Made by a program: the position numbers and the translations under genes
Notes under the pieces: generated by a model
Seen by the model: the letters and a program-made list of their open reading frames with translations, nothing else
Databases searched by the model: none
What the model was told of the DNA's origin: nothing
Assembly: GCA_002840895.1 (NCBI GenBank)
Contig: PHCZ01000011.1
Span: 1 to 64,000, forward strand
Length of the DNA stretch: 64,000 bases
Source of the DNA: Bacteroidetes bacterium HGW-Bacteroidetes-8
GTDB taxonomy: Bacteria > Bacteroidota > Bacteroidia > Bacteroidales > UBA932
Reading direction: 5' to 3'
Shown here: piece after piece, positions 44,191 through 53,329 of the stretch
How the letters are laid out: every line of letters begins with the position of its first letter
How positions within the stretch are numbered: position 1 is the first letter of the stretch

Positions 44191-44880
44191 ATGGAGAAGA
44201 GACTTTCAATAAAAGAGTGGCGCGAAGATGAGAGGCCAAGAGAGAAGCTCATAGATAAGGGGGCGGAGTCACTGAGTGATGCAGAGCTAATTGCAATTTT
44301 AATCTCCTCCGGGACAAAGGAGGATAGTGCAATAGATCTCTCCCGAAAAATCCTTCAGTTGGGAGATAACAATCTTAGAGAACTCTCTAAGCTTTCGTAC
44401 GAAAAGCTTCTTGCGCTTAAGGGTGTTGGACCCACAAAAGCAGTAACAATTCTTGCAGTATTTGAGGTTTTTAAAAGATTCCTTACCTCGCAGGAGATAG
44501 ATAAACCTAAGATTCAATCCTCGGCATATGCTGCAAAGATTATTAGTCCAATATTAAGGGATCTGAGTCACGAGGAGTGTTGGGTGATGTACCTTAACAG
44601 GGCAAATAAGCTCATCACTAAAGAGAGGCTTAGCATCGGCGGAGTATCTGCAACTGTTGTAGATGTGAAGATTGTAATCAAAAATGCTTTGGAAAAGCTT
44701 GCAAGCTCAATTATTCTGGTCCATAACCACCCCTCCGGGAACCCATACCCGGGAGACAACGATAAAGCACAAACAAAAATTCTTAAAGAGGCTGCATCCC
44801 TGTTCGATATCTCGCTTCTGGATCACCTTATTATAGCGGGAGATGGTTACTTTAGCTTTGCAGACGATGGGATCATCTGA
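44191..44880 (+). CDS. radC: RadC family JAB-domain protein
   Basis: 229 residues from the ATG at 44191. The longer frame from 44155 would run through the rpsT terminator. The N-terminal UPF0758/HhH part contains LKGVGPTKAVTILA. The C-terminal JAMM domain has the zinc motif VHNHPSGNPYPGDND. RadC was once linked to DNA repair, but its role is unsettled. It starts 5 bases after the terminator T run, and the upp promoter box overlaps the gap behind it. Confidence 0.92.
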   Translation: MEKRLSIKEWREDERPREKLIDKGAESLSDAELIAILISSGTKEDSAIDLSRKILQLGDNNLRELSKLSYEKLLALKGVGPTKAVTILAVFEVFKRFLTSQEIDKPKIQSSAYAAKIISPILRDLSHEECWVMYLNRANKLITKERLSIGGVSATVVDVKIVIKNALEKLASSIILVHNHPSGNPYPGDNDKAQTKILKEAASLFDISLLDHLIIAGDGYFSFADDGII

Positions 44881-44888
44881 TTAATTTG

Positions 44889-44896
44889 TATATTTG
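44889..44896 (+). promoter_or_regulatory. -7 box (TATATTTG) for upp
   Basis: TAnnTTTG match with TTTG 18 bases upstream (44867-44870, inside radC), 27 bases before the upp start. Confidence 0.5.
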
Positions 44897-44923
44897 GGGC
44901 AAATTTCTCTTAAAATCTCACAT

Positions 44924-45577
44924 ATGAAAATCATCAATCTGGGACAGAATAACTCTGCTTTAAACAACTTTATTGCAGAGATCCGGGACTCCACAACTCA
45001 AAAAGATAGTATGAGATTCCGTAAGAATCTGGAGAGGATCGGAGAGGTATTTGCATATGAAATAAGCAAAGTGCTAAATTACAGCACAAAAGAGGTTCAG
45101 ACCCCTTTGGGAATAGCCAAATGCAATACTACAGACGACAATATAGTAATTGCAAGTATTATGAGAGCGGGACTTCCTGTACACCACGGGATGCTGAATA
45201 TATTTGACAAGGCACAAAACGCATTTATTGCAGCCTACCGGAAATATGGGAAAGATAATAAGTTTGTAATCCATCTTGAGTATGCCAGTAGCCCCTCTGT
45301 GGGAGGAAAGGTGCTGATGCTTACAGATACAATGCTTGCCACCGGATCCTCTTTAGTTCTTACCTATAACCGGTTATGTGAAAACGAAAGTCCGGAACAC
45401 ACTCATATTATCTGTCCCATTGCAAGTGTAGATGGAATTGAGTATTTATCAAAACATCTCCCTCACAAGAAGACCACCCTTTGGGTAGGTGCAATTGATG
45501 AGGAGCTTACAATAAAAGCCTATATTGTTCCAGGCTTGGGAGATGCAGGCGATCTTGCCTACGGAAGCAAATTGTAA
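44924..45577 (+). CDS. upp: uracil phosphoribosyltransferase
   Basis: 217 residues from the ATG at 44924; codons upstream overlap the promoter. The PRPP loop is VLMLTDTMLATGSS, with IASIMRAGLPVHHGML earlier and IVPGLGDAGDLAYG at the end, the uracil-binding tail of UPRTase. It salvages uracil to UMP. It converges on the amidohydrolase gene and overlaps it by 19 bases. Confidence 0.93.
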   Translation: MKIINLGQNNSALNNFIAEIRDSTTQKDSMRFRKNLERIGEVFAYEISKVLNYSTKEVQTPLGIAKCNTTDDNIVIASIMRAGLPVHHGMLNIFDKAQNAFIAAYRKYGKDNKFVIHLEYASSPSVGGKVLMLTDTMLATGSSLVLTYNRLCENESPEHTHIICPIASVDGIEYLSKHLPHKKTTLWVGAIDEELTIKAYIVPGLGDAGDLAYGSKL

Positions 45578-47196
45578 TTATAGACCAGCTCCCCTGCCAC
45601 AAAGGTCATCAACACCTTGGTTCCGGGTATCATTTTCTCTTGAGCTGTCATAATATCTCTGTCAAGAACCACAAAGTCGGCATATTTGCCCGGTTCTATG
45701 CTACCCTTCACCCCATCTTCGAATGAGGCTTTTGCTGCCCACAAGGTCATAGATGTGAGTGCCTCTTCTCTGGATAGTGCATTCTCCATCTGGAATCCTC
45801 CCTCAGGTACAAACTCCAGATTTTTACGGAACACAGCTGCAAAGAAGGTGTAGATAGGATTTACCTGCTCAATGGGAAAATCTGTACCGCTTGGAATCCA
45901 TCCCAGTTGATCCAGAAGTCTCTTATAGGCATAGGCATTGACCAATCTTGTACCAAGCCTCTCATCTGCCCATAACATATCCGATGTACAGTGTGTCGGC
46001 TGTACAGATGGTACAATCGAGTACTTCCCGAACAGCGCAAAGTCCTCTTCGGCTATCACCTGCGAGTGCTCTACTCTCCAGCGAAGATTATTGCCAGGGG
46101 TGAGGTATTTTGAGTAGACAGTGAGCGCCTCTCTGTTGGCTGCATCTCCTATGCAGTGTGTGGCAACCTGAAACCCGTGCTCGTATGCCCATCTACACAG
46201 ACGTTCAAACTCTTCTCTGGTAATTACTTTAATCCCCTTTTGGGAGGGGGAGTCGCTATATGGCTCAATCATAAGAGCACCTCTGGAGCCCAGCGCACCA
46301 TCTACATAGAGTTTTATGGTAGATATCCTCATCCTCTCATCTCTGTATGGTTTGGTAAATCTCTCCAGATTTTCGTTGTTTGGAGTTAGCCAGATATCTG
46401 TCCGTATTTTGAGCAGCTGCTCTTTATAGAGACTCTCCATAGTGTTTATCACCCCGAGTGACTCACCTGCGTGCGAGAGTGAGGTAAGGCCATATCTGAA
46501 ACACTCCTGCTGTGCCGCAAGTAGAATTCCACGCGACTCCTTTATGTCCGGTTCCGGCAATACACTTTTGAATCTATCTGCAGTGTTCTCCAGGAATATC
46601 CCTTTGAATTTACCTCCGATTAAAAGAGCCTCTCCGGGTGGAATTGAGGAGTCACCGGGAGTTATTCCAAGTGCCTTGATAGCTGCATCATTCACAATAA
46701 CTGCGTGAAAATCTATACGGGACAAAACAACGGGAATCTGTGGGAATAGTTCGTTTAACTTACTGTTGTCCGGAAACTCTTTACTCTCCCAAAGGTTCTG
46801 ATCCCATCCGTCTCCGGCAAGATATTTCGGCTGAATAGAGTCGTATCTCTTTTTAAGTCTCAGTAGTATCTCATCAAAGGAGTCTGCTCCTCTCAAATCT
46901 ACACGATTTAAAGAGAGGCCCAGACCAAAAAGGTGGCAATGGGCGTCATTAAAACCCGGGTAGAGGGGAGCCCCCTTTAGGTCTTTAATATTTGTTGAGC
47001 GGTATCTGTTTAGTATCTGGTCATCCTCTCCGGTTGCCAGTATCACTCCGTTTCTCACTGCAATTGCAGAGCAATTTGAAAATGTACTGTCTACTGTGTA
47101 GACCAGTGCGTTGATAATAATAAGATCTGCCTGCTCTTTCATAGTACAGCCATTTAATAGGGCGAAAAGAATCATCCCCTGAATTAATCTTTTCAT
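45559..47196 (-). CDS. YtcJ-type amidohydrolase, lipoprotein
   Basis: 545 residues from the ATG at 47196. The frame is open to 47352 inside rpoN, but this start gives a lipobox (LFALLNGC). It has an amidohydrolase-3 fold: PGFNDAHCHLFG, the HAVIVND block, KLYVDGALGSRGA, VATHCIGDAANREAL, RVEHSQ and PSGTDFPIEQVNP, with the His and Asp metal ligands preserved. The substrate is unknown. It follows rpoN after 10 bases in the same direction. Confidence 0.87.
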   Translation of the reverse strand: MKRLIQGMILFALLNGCTMKEQADLIIINALVYTVDSTFSNCSAIAVRNGVILATGEDDQILNRYRSTNIKDLKGAPLYPGFNDAHCHLFGLGLSLNRVDLRGADSFDEILLRLKKRYDSIQPKYLAGDGWDQNLWESKEFPDNSKLNELFPQIPVVLSRIDFHAVIVNDAAIKALGITPGDSSIPPGEALLIGGKFKGIFLENTADRFKSVLPEPDIKESRGILLAAQQECFRYGLTSLSHAGESLGVINTMESLYKEQLLKIRTDIWLTPNNENLERFTKPYRDERMRISTIKLYVDGALGSRGALMIEPYSDSPSQKGIKVITREEFERLCRWAYEHGFQVATHCIGDAANREALTVYSKYLTPGNNLRWRVEHSQVIAEEDFALFGKYSIVPSVQPTHCTSDMLWADERLGTRLVNAYAYKRLLDQLGWIPSGTDFPIEQVNPIYTFFAAVFRKNLEFVPEGGFQMENALSREEALTSMTLWAAKASFEDGVKGSIEPGKYADFVVLDRDIMTAQEKMIPGTKVLMTFVAGELVYNYNLLP

Positions 47197-47206
47197 ATTG
47201 TTTAGT

Positions 47207-48613
47207 TTAAAGCTCCTTTCTAAGCCTTGCAATTGGGATATTGAGCTGCTCCCGATATTTCGCAACTGTTCTTCTGGCAACATTATATCCCTTACCGTGA
47301 AGAACAAAGACCAGCTCTTCGTCTGTGAGGGGTCTCTTTTTATCCTCCACATCTATGCTCTCTGCAAGAATGTTTTTAATCTCCCGGGTAGATACCTCCT
47401 CGCCGGAATCTGTCATCAACCCCTCGGAGAAGAAGTACTTGAGTGGATAGATTCCAAAATGGGTCTGAATATATTTACAGTTTACCACTCTGGAGATAGT
47501 GGATATATCCAGGTGTGTCTTCTCTGCAATGTTCTTAAGAACCATTGGCCTAAGCTTGGTTTCGTCCCCCTCAATAAAAAACTCTCTCTGGAAATCTATT
47601 ATGGCGTTCATTGTGTTCGAGAGGGTGTTGTGTCTCTGCCTTATCGCCTCAATAAACCACTTTGCAGAGTCCAGCTTTTGCTTTACAAAAGTGGCTGCCT
47701 CCTTTCCCGCCCTGTCTGAATTGGCCGAACTGAGAAGCATATCTGCATACCTTTTATTGACTTTAAGCTCCGGAACTGAAAATCTTGGCATTGACATAAT
47801 CAGTTCGCCATCTTTAAACTCCAGAATAAAATCCGGCACCACTTGCTGAGCTTGCTCTGCGTATGAGTCATCTATCTGCCCTCCTGGCCTCGGGTTAAGC
47901 CTTACAATCTCCTCAATTGCCCCCTTAAGTTGCTCCTCGGATATTGATAGGCGGGACATAATCTTTTGATAATGTTTTTTAGTAAACTCCTGGAAATGAT
48001 CTTCTAGTATCTTCTCTGCAAGTTTTTGATTTTCTGATTCTTCATAGGATCGTATTTGAAGCAGAAGGCACTCTCGCAGGTCTCTTGCACCTATACCTAC
48101 CGGTTCAAACTCCTGAATCTTTTTTAGAATAAGCTCCAGCTCATTTTCGTTAGTCTCTATCCCCTGCCGGAAAATTATATCGTCTGAGAGAGAGTCCAGG
48201 TCACGCCTTAGGTAGCCGTCATCATCCAGACTTCCGATTATGAAAGCAGCAATCGTCTTCTCTCTTGTCCCTAGTTGACTGTATCCCAACTGTGTAAGAA
48301 GGCTTTGATGAAAACTCTCTTTAACAGAGAAGGTGTTGTATTGGGGTTGAAGATCTTTACCCTGATTGTTAGTGTATAGTTTATATGAGGGAATCTGGTC
48401 ATCTACAGAGTAGTCACTCAGTGAGATTGTACCACCCTGGGCATCTTCAATATCGTCGTTGTCAGGTACTTCATCCAAAACAGGATTCTCCTCCAGCTCT
48501 TTCTTTATTCTCTGCTCAAGTTCAAGTGTTGGTAATTCCAAAAGCTTGATTGTCTGAATTTGAAGCGGAGAAAGCTTCTGCAATAATTTTTGTTGTAGTC
48601 CCTGTTTTAACAT
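47207..48613 (-). CDS. rpoN: RNA polymerase sigma-54 factor
   Basis: 468 residues. The N-terminal activator-interacting region is rich in Gln and Leu (LKQGLQQKLLQKLSPLQIQTIKLLELP), read here in parts. The core-binding domain is in the middle, and the C-terminal RpoN box is ARRTVAKYRE. It directs polymerase to -24/-12 promoters and needs an AAA+ activator; none is encoded in the window. A TATCTTTG box lies 20 bases upstream. Confidence 0.95.
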   Translation of the reverse strand: MLKQGLQQKLLQKLSPLQIQTIKLLELPTLELEQRIKKELEENPVLDEVPDNDDIEDAQGGTISLSDYSVDDQIPSYKLYTNNQGKDLQPQYNTFSVKESFHQSLLTQLGYSQLGTREKTIAAFIIGSLDDDGYLRRDLDSLSDDIIFRQGIETNENELELILKKIQEFEPVGIGARDLRECLLLQIRSYEESENQKLAEKILEDHFQEFTKKHYQKIMSRLSISEEQLKGAIEEIVRLNPRPGGQIDDSYAEQAQQVVPDFILEFKDGELIMSMPRFSVPELKVNKRYADMLLSSANSDRAGKEAATFVKQKLDSAKWFIEAIRQRHNTLSNTMNAIIDFQREFFIEGDETKLRPMVLKNIAEKTHLDISTISRVVNCKYIQTHFGIYPLKYFFSEGLMTDSGEEVSTREIKNILAESIDVEDKKRPLTDEELVFVLHGKGYNVARRTVAKYREQLNIPIARLRKEL

Positions 48614-48632
48614 ATTAATAGGAGCGTTTATG

Positions 48633-48640
48633 CAAAGATA
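48633..48640 (-). promoter_or_regulatory. -7 box (TATCTTTG) for rpoN
   Basis: TAnnTTTG match 19 bases before the rpoN ATG, in the divergent gap with glsA. Confidence 0.5.
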
Positions 48641-48669
48641 TGATTTTTATTTAACTTCGCAGTTGGCAA

Positions 48670-49521
48670 ATGGCTCAAATAAGAGGGCTACACAAAGATA
48701 AAATGAGGATAGATATTGAGAGAGTAATTGCGGGTAAAAACCCTAGGCTGCTTAAGGTTATACCCAAGTTTTTTATTAACTGGCTTAAGAGGCTTATACG
48801 CCAGGATTTTATTAATGAGATATTATCGGAGAACGGACACTTAAGGGGTGCAGAGTTTGCTCACGCCACCCTTAAAAAACTGAATATAAAATATATAGTT
48901 CACGGAATTGAGAAGCTCAACAAAGAGGGTAACTACATAATCGCATCCAACCATCCACTGGGTGGGCTGGATGGAGTTGTCTTAATAGATCTTTTCGGAA
49001 AATTTTTTGACAATATAAAATTTGTTGTTAACGACCTGCTTTACAATATTGAGCCCCTTAAACCGGTATTCATCCCTGTCAATAAATTCGGGAAACAGAG
49101 TACAGAGATTGCAAAGATGATAACTGAAAGCTACAATTACAGTAATCAAGTATTGTATTTCCCCGCAGGGCTCTGCTCGAGACTTACAAATGGGGTTATA
49201 GAGGATTTGGAGTGGAAAAAAAGTTATATCACACAAGCTCTAAAACATAAGAGAGATATTCTACCGGTATTTTTTGAAGGGCGCAACTCCGGTCTCTTTT
49301 ACAAAATTGCAAATATCAGAAAGAGACTCGGTATCAAATTCAATTACGAATTTATCCTGCTGCCAAGAGAGATGTTCAGGCAACAAAATTCCGAATTTAA
49401 TGTTTACATTGGAGACCCTTTCACATATCGGGAGCTCTCTGCAGAGAGATCTGCCGGGGAGTGGAATAAAATTATACGAGAGAGGGTATATACTTTAAAA
49501 AATCAGTTATGGAAGCAGTAA
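48670..49521 (+). CDS. glsA: GlsA-like O-acyltransferase (glycine/ornithine lipid synthesis)
   Basis: 283 residues, PlsC-like fold. The acyltransferase motif is SNHPLGGLDG near residue 95, followed by FIPVNKFGKQS and YFPAGLCSR, as in the hemolysin-type/OlsA-like acyltransferases of Bacteroidota. It overlaps the GlsB-like gene by 13 bases, the same pairing as the glsA-glsB genes known from Bacteroides thetaiotaomicron. It would add the second acyl chain to the lyso-amino-acid lipid. Met12 is an alternative start. Confidence 0.8.
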   Translation: MAQIRGLHKDKMRIDIERVIAGKNPRLLKVIPKFFINWLKRLIRQDFINEILSENGHLRGAEFAHATLKKLNIKYIVHGIEKLNKEGNYIIASNHPLGGLDGVVLIDLFGKFFDNIKFVVNDLLYNIEPLKPVFIPVNKFGKQSTEIAKMITESYNYSNQVLYFPAGLCSRLTNGVIEDLEWKKSYITQALKHKRDILPVFFEGRNSGLFYKIANIRKRLGIKFNYEFILLPREMFRQQNSEFNVYIGDPFTYRELSAERSAGEWNKIIRERVYTLKNQLWKQ

Positions 49522-50459
49522 TATTACCGGTTGAGCGTAAACTCATCATAGATGAGCTCACAAGTGATAAATTTATACGTAATACCCGCAAGGGAGACAA
49601 CAAACTATACGAGATAACCGCACACGACTCCCCTCACACAATGAGGGAGATTGCGAGGCTTCGGGAGATCTCTTTTCGTCTTGCCGGAGGTGGGACAGGC
49701 AAATCAATTGATATGGATGAGTTTGACACCGATTCAAAAAATCCTTATAAACAGCTTATCGTATGGGACCCTAAAGACCACGAGATTTTAGGAGGGTACC
49801 GATACATAAAGTGCTCCGGACTTGAGACTCACCATATGGCAACCAGCGAACTCTTCACATTTTCTGACAGGTTCCGTGAAGAGTATCTGCCATTCACTAT
49901 TGAGCTGGGGCGTTCTTTTATTCAGCCAAACTACCAAAGTACCAACATCAGAAGAAAAGGGCTCTACGCTCTGGATAACCTTTGGGACGGTTTGGGAGCA
50001 TTAGTTTTGAGATATCCTCACATCAAATATTTCTTCGGGAAAGTTACAATGTACTCATCGTTTAACACGAGAGCCAGAAACACCCTGCTCTCATTTTTGA
50101 ACCAATATTTTTCTGACAAAGAGGATTTGGTTAAGCCAACTATCCCTCTGGATTACGATAAGGAGAATCCTTACTTTAAGGAGCTCTTCACAGACGGCGA
50201 TTATAAAGAGTCTTACAAACAACTCTCAAAGGAGATCAGGGGTTTGGGCGAGAATATCCCCCCACTTATCAACTCTTATATGAATCTCTCCCCATCTATG
50301 AGGGTATTTGGGACAGCTATCAACGATGGGTTCGGAGGTGTTGAGGAGACCGGAATAATGATTAATATATCTGACATATATCCGGAGAAAATTGAGCGTT
50401 ACATAACCCCTCTAAGGAGACTGGCAAGCAGATTCCAGCCGAAATGGTGGAGAAGGTAG
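49509..50459 (+). CDS. glsB: GlsB-like N-acyltransferase (glycine/ornithine lipid synthesis)
   Basis: 316 residues of the OlsB/GNAT-like family. Signatures are LREISFRLAGGGTG, YKQLIVWDPKDHEILGGYR and ELGRSFIQPNYQ. It would attach a 3-hydroxy fatty acid from acyl carrier protein to the amino group of glycine (or ornithine), the first step of amino-acid lipid synthesis. The 13-base overlap with glsA implies coupled translation. It converges on the SPOR gene with a 2-base gap. Confidence 0.82.
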   Translation: MEAVILPVERKLIIDELTSDKFIRNTRKGDNKLYEITAHDSPHTMREIARLREISFRLAGGGTGKSIDMDEFDTDSKNPYKQLIVWDPKDHEILGGYRYIKCSGLETHHMATSELFTFSDRFREEYLPFTIELGRSFIQPNYQSTNIRRKGLYALDNLWDGLGALVLRYPHIKYFFGKVTMYSSFNTRARNTLLSFLNQYFSDKEDLVKPTIPLDYDKENPYFKELFTDGDYKESYKQLSKEIRGLGENIPPLINSYMNLSPSMRVFGTAINDGFGGVEETGIMINISDIYPEKIERYITPLRRLASRFQPKWWRR

Positions 50460-50461
50460 CT

Positions 50462-50992
50462 TTATAGAGGCGGGAAATTTATGTGTTCTCTTACAATAAA
50501 GGCAGATGGGTAACTTCCCTGTAATCTTTTAAGCATCTTCATTGCATCTGACTTAGACCTCAGGTCGCCAACAGTAACTTTGAAATAGGGTGCATCATAG
50601 GTCCAGTATACCCCTACTCCCGGAAAGCTTTCTGTAAATGACTGCCTGATATTCTCTGACTTTACCCTGGCATCCTGTTTATTATCAAAGAATATTCTTA
50701 TACGATATCCGTTGATTTTTTTCTGCGACGAGTTGGCAATATGGTTTTGCATAGATGTCACAATATCTTGGCTCTGCTTTAACTTGACCACACTGCCATT
50801 TAATGCCTGCCTGGCAATAAGCTCAAAGATATCCTTATTCAAATATGAGGAGTCAATAACAGGAGCCCTTCTGAATGTAGTATCAGTTGTAAATGAAGAG
50901 CCTCCCGTAGATGATACCTGAGAAAATGCTGTATTACAGATATTTATCAACAGAAAAAAGAGCACCACTTTTATAACAAATCTTTTGAGCAT
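50462..50992 (-). CDS. SPOR-domain exported protein
   Basis: 176 residues with a signal peptide (KVVLFFLLINICNTAFSQ). A middle linker is followed by a C-terminal SPOR domain (about 98-170: GYRIRIFFDNKQDARVKS, VYWTYDAPYFKVTVGDLRSK). SPOR domains bind denuded peptidoglycan at division sites. It follows the LEA2 gene after 15 bases in the same direction, so they probably share the promoter at 51494. Confidence 0.83.
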   Translation of the reverse strand: MLKRFVIKVVLFFLLINICNTAFSQVSSTGGSSFTTDTTFRRAPVIDSSYLNKDIFELIARQALNGSVVKLKQSQDIVTSMQNHIANSSQKKINGYRIRIFFDNKQDARVKSENIRQSFTESFPGVGVYWTYDAPYFKVTVGDLRSKSDAMKMLKRLQGSYPSAFIVREHINFPPL

Positions 50993-51007
50993 AATATCCT
51001 TTTTTTA

Positions 51008-51472
51008 TTATAGCCTATTTATCAAATCTTTAAGCATTACATCCTTGAACTTGATAGTTCTTTTTGCTCCACCTGATGCCTTTACAACTGCTTTGGCATC
51101 AATACGAAAATCTGAATATCTCCATTTAGATATATTTAACCCCATTGCCAATAGTGCAAGCGGGTCTTTTATATCTATCAGGAATACAGCCCTATATAAA
51201 TTTTGAGTTTTTGGAGGGATTGTATCTGCACTTACAAGGGTAGCAGTTGCAAAATCTATTCCTCCCTTTTTAAGAAGAGCATCTGCACTTTCAAGAACAA
51301 GATCTTTGTTAGAGGGATTTTGCACCAAACACTCCAGCTCTAAGTTGGCTTTTGAAGTGCTTAAAAGCTGAAAACTCCTAACCTCTACATTCATAACATT
51401 CACTTCACTCAGCCTCGAGCAGCTCGTTGCAACAACAATGAAAATCAGTGCCAGATATAATAATCTATTCAT
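51008..51472 (-). CDS. LEA type 2 domain lipoprotein
   Basis: 154 residues. The lipobox is FIVVATSC. The body shows the LEA2/WHy beta-sandwich pattern (LSTSKANLELECLVQNPSNKD; read in parts, with the NP motif typical of the family). Function in bacteria is unclear. It is first in a two-gene unit with the SPOR protein and divergent from miaB. Confidence 0.75.
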   Translation of the reverse strand: MNRLLYLALIFIVVATSCSRLSEVNVMNVEVRSFQLLSTSKANLELECLVQNPSNKDLVLESADALLKKGGIDFATATLVSADTIPPKTQNLYRAVFLIDIKDPLALLAMGLNISKWRYSDFRIDAKAVVKASGGAKRTIKFKDVMLKDLINRL

Positions 51473-51493
51473 AATTTAGTATTTGAATTACTG

Positions 51494-51501
51494 CAAAGGT
51501 A
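51494..51501 (-). promoter_or_regulatory. -7 box (TACCTTTG) for the LEA2-SPOR unit
   Basis: TAnnTTTG match 21 bases before the LEA2 start, ten bases from the divergent miaB box. Confidence 0.5.
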
Positions 51502-51511
51502 TAAAAAAGCA

Positions 51512-51519
51512 TATATTTG
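51512..51519 (+). promoter_or_regulatory. -7 box (TATATTTG) for miaB
   Basis: TAnnTTTG match. It lies 16 bases before the ATA at 51536 and 37 bases before the ATG at 51557, which bears on the start problem of miaB. Confidence 0.5.
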
Positions 51520-51556
51520 CCGAATAATTACTTAGATAGAAACTTACGGGTGCCAG

Positions 51557-52858
51557 ATGAATGTGAGTGACAGCGAAGTTGTTCTCTCTGTACTCCAGCA
51601 GGCCGGTTACTCGCTGTGCAGTAAAATCACCGAAGCATCTCTAATCTTAGTAAATACCTGCTCAATAAGAGATAACGCAGAGCAAAAGATATGGAGCCGA
51701 ATCGACTATTTCAAATCTCTAAAAAAGAGGAGAAAAGGTCTAACAGTGGGCATCCTTGGGTGTATGGCTGAGAGGTTAAAGGAGCGGTTGCTGGAGCAAA
51801 GTGTTGTTGACATAGTTGCCGGACCCGATTCATACCGGGATCTGCCACATCTTCTTAATGAGCTCCCGGGCGGAGAGAAGCAGATAAATACTATCCTTTC
51901 ACTGGAGGAGACCTATGCAGATATCTCTCCTGTAAGGATGGACAAGAATGGTGTATCTGCATTTATCTCAATTATGAGAGGGTGCAACAACTTCTGCTCA
52001 TACTGCGTGGTTCCCTATGTAAGAGGCAGGGAGAGAAGCCGAAACCCACAAAGTATTCTAAACGAGGCTAAGGAGCTCTTTAACAATGGCTACAAAGAGG
52101 TCACCCTGCTGGGGCAGAATGTGAACTCATTCAACTGGAGGGCTACAGACCAACAGAGCTCATTCAAAGAGGATATCTCCTTTTCTAAGCTTCTTGAGAT
52201 GGTTGCTCAGATTAGCCCACAGCTAAGGGTTCGTTTTTCAACCTCTCATCCCAAAGATATGGATGACTCTGTTCTAACCACAATGGTAAAGTATTCCAAC
52301 ATCTGCCGCCATATACATCTTCCGGTGCAATCCGGGAGTGATTCAGTTCTTAAACGAATGAACAGAAAGTACACCCGTAAAGAGTATCTGCTTAGGCTGG
52401 AGAAGATAAAAAAGATGCTCCCGGATTGTACTATCAGTACAGATATAATAGCCGGTTTCTGTGGGGAGAGCGAGCAGGACCATCTGGATACACTCTCTGT
52501 AATGAGAGAGGCGGGTTACTACACCTCATTTATGTTTCAGTACTCCCAGAGGCCAGATACTACAGCTGCTCAACAGCTGGCGGATGATGTACCACCCCGG
52601 GTAAAGAACAGTCGTTTAAATGAGATAATTGCACTCCAGAATGAGCTCTCTCATATATCTAACAAGGCAGATCTCGGTAATGAGGTGGAGGTGCTTGTGG
52701 AGGGGTTCTCCAAGAGGTCTAAGGCAGAGCTCTCGGGAAGAACCTCGCAAAACAAGGTGTGTATATTTCCAGCAGGTGAACATAAAGTTGGAGATTATGT
52801 TAAAGTGAAGGTAACCTCCTGCTCTTCGGCAACTCTGAAGGGGGAAGTTATATCGTAA
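51557..52858 (+). CDS. miaB: tRNA methylthiotransferase MiaB, start unresolved
   Basis: 433 residues from the first ATG. The radical-SAM motif is RGCNNFCSYC; the N-terminal domain keeps NTCSIRD and LGCMAE; a TRAM domain ends the protein (about 370-433). It adds the 2-methylthio group to i6A37 in tRNA. The third N-terminal cluster ligand, in the family motif TYGCQMN, lies in frame upstream of the ATG (51542-51556 encodes TYGCQ). The only codon before it that could start is ATA at 51536, which follows an in-frame TAG at 51533. Either an unusual start or a frameshift near 51535 is likely, so the real N terminus probably includes this stretch. Confidence 0.88.
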   Translation: MNVSDSEVVLSVLQQAGYSLCSKITEASLILVNTCSIRDNAEQKIWSRIDYFKSLKKRRKGLTVGILGCMAERLKERLLEQSVVDIVAGPDSYRDLPHLLNELPGGEKQINTILSLEETYADISPVRMDKNGVSAFISIMRGCNNFCSYCVVPYVRGRERSRNPQSILNEAKELFNNGYKEVTLLGQNVNSFNWRATDQQSSFKEDISFSKLLEMVAQISPQLRVRFSTSHPKDMDDSVLTTMVKYSNICRHIHLPVQSGSDSVLKRMNRKYTRKEYLLRLEKIKKMLPDCTISTDIIAGFCGESEQDHLDTLSVMREAGYYTSFMFQYSQRPDTTAAQQLADDVPPRVKNSRLNEIIALQNELSHISNKADLGNEVEVLVEGFSKRSKAELSGRTSQNKVCIFPAGEHKVGDYVKVKVTSCSSATLKGEVIS

Positions 52859-52903
52859 ACAGATACTTAAACAGAGGCTTAAATAGATATAAACTTACAT
52901 AAT

Positions 52904-53314
52904 ATGACAAAGATCCGAACAATCTACATTGGAGAGCTCAAAACCGAGGCAGAACACCTAAAGTCGGGAAGTAAGCTTATTACTGAAGCTCCAGAAGATA
53001 ACAATGGCAAAGGGGAGATGTTCTCTCCGACAGACCTTTTTGCTACCTCTCTGGGTTCGTGTATGATGACAATTATGGGCATCGCCGCTCAGGTGCACGG
53101 CTTTTCTGTTGATGGGATGCGAATTGAGACCGAAAAGATTATGGCTTCAAATCCAAGAAGAGTAGCCGAACTTAAGCTGGACATCTACCTGCCCCGCAAA
53201 GACTACTCTCCAAAGGAGATGAGACTCATTGAGGCAAGCGTTAAAACCTGTCCTGTGGCAAACAGCATCCATCCGGATATTATCAAGACCATCACTTACC
53301 ATTTGCCGGAGTAG
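52904..53314 (+). CDS. OsmC/Ohr family protein
   Basis: 136 residues. The two redox-active cysteines are in LGSCMMTI (near residue 52) and KTCPVANS (near residue 116), as in the OsmC-like peroxidases that reduce organic hydroperoxides with thiols. It lies 45 bases after miaB. The exact subfamily (OsmC, Ohr or YhfA-like) cannot be fixed by eye; the layout looks closest to OsmC-like short proteins. Confidence 0.87.
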   Translation: MTKIRTIYIGELKTEAEHLKSGSKLITEAPEDNNGKGEMFSPTDLFATSLGSCMMTIMGIAAQVHGFSVDGMRIETEKIMASNPRRVAELKLDIYLPRKDYSPKEMRLIEASVKTCPVANSIHPDIIKTITYHLPE

Positions 53315-53329
53315 TAACCGAAGCTTTTC

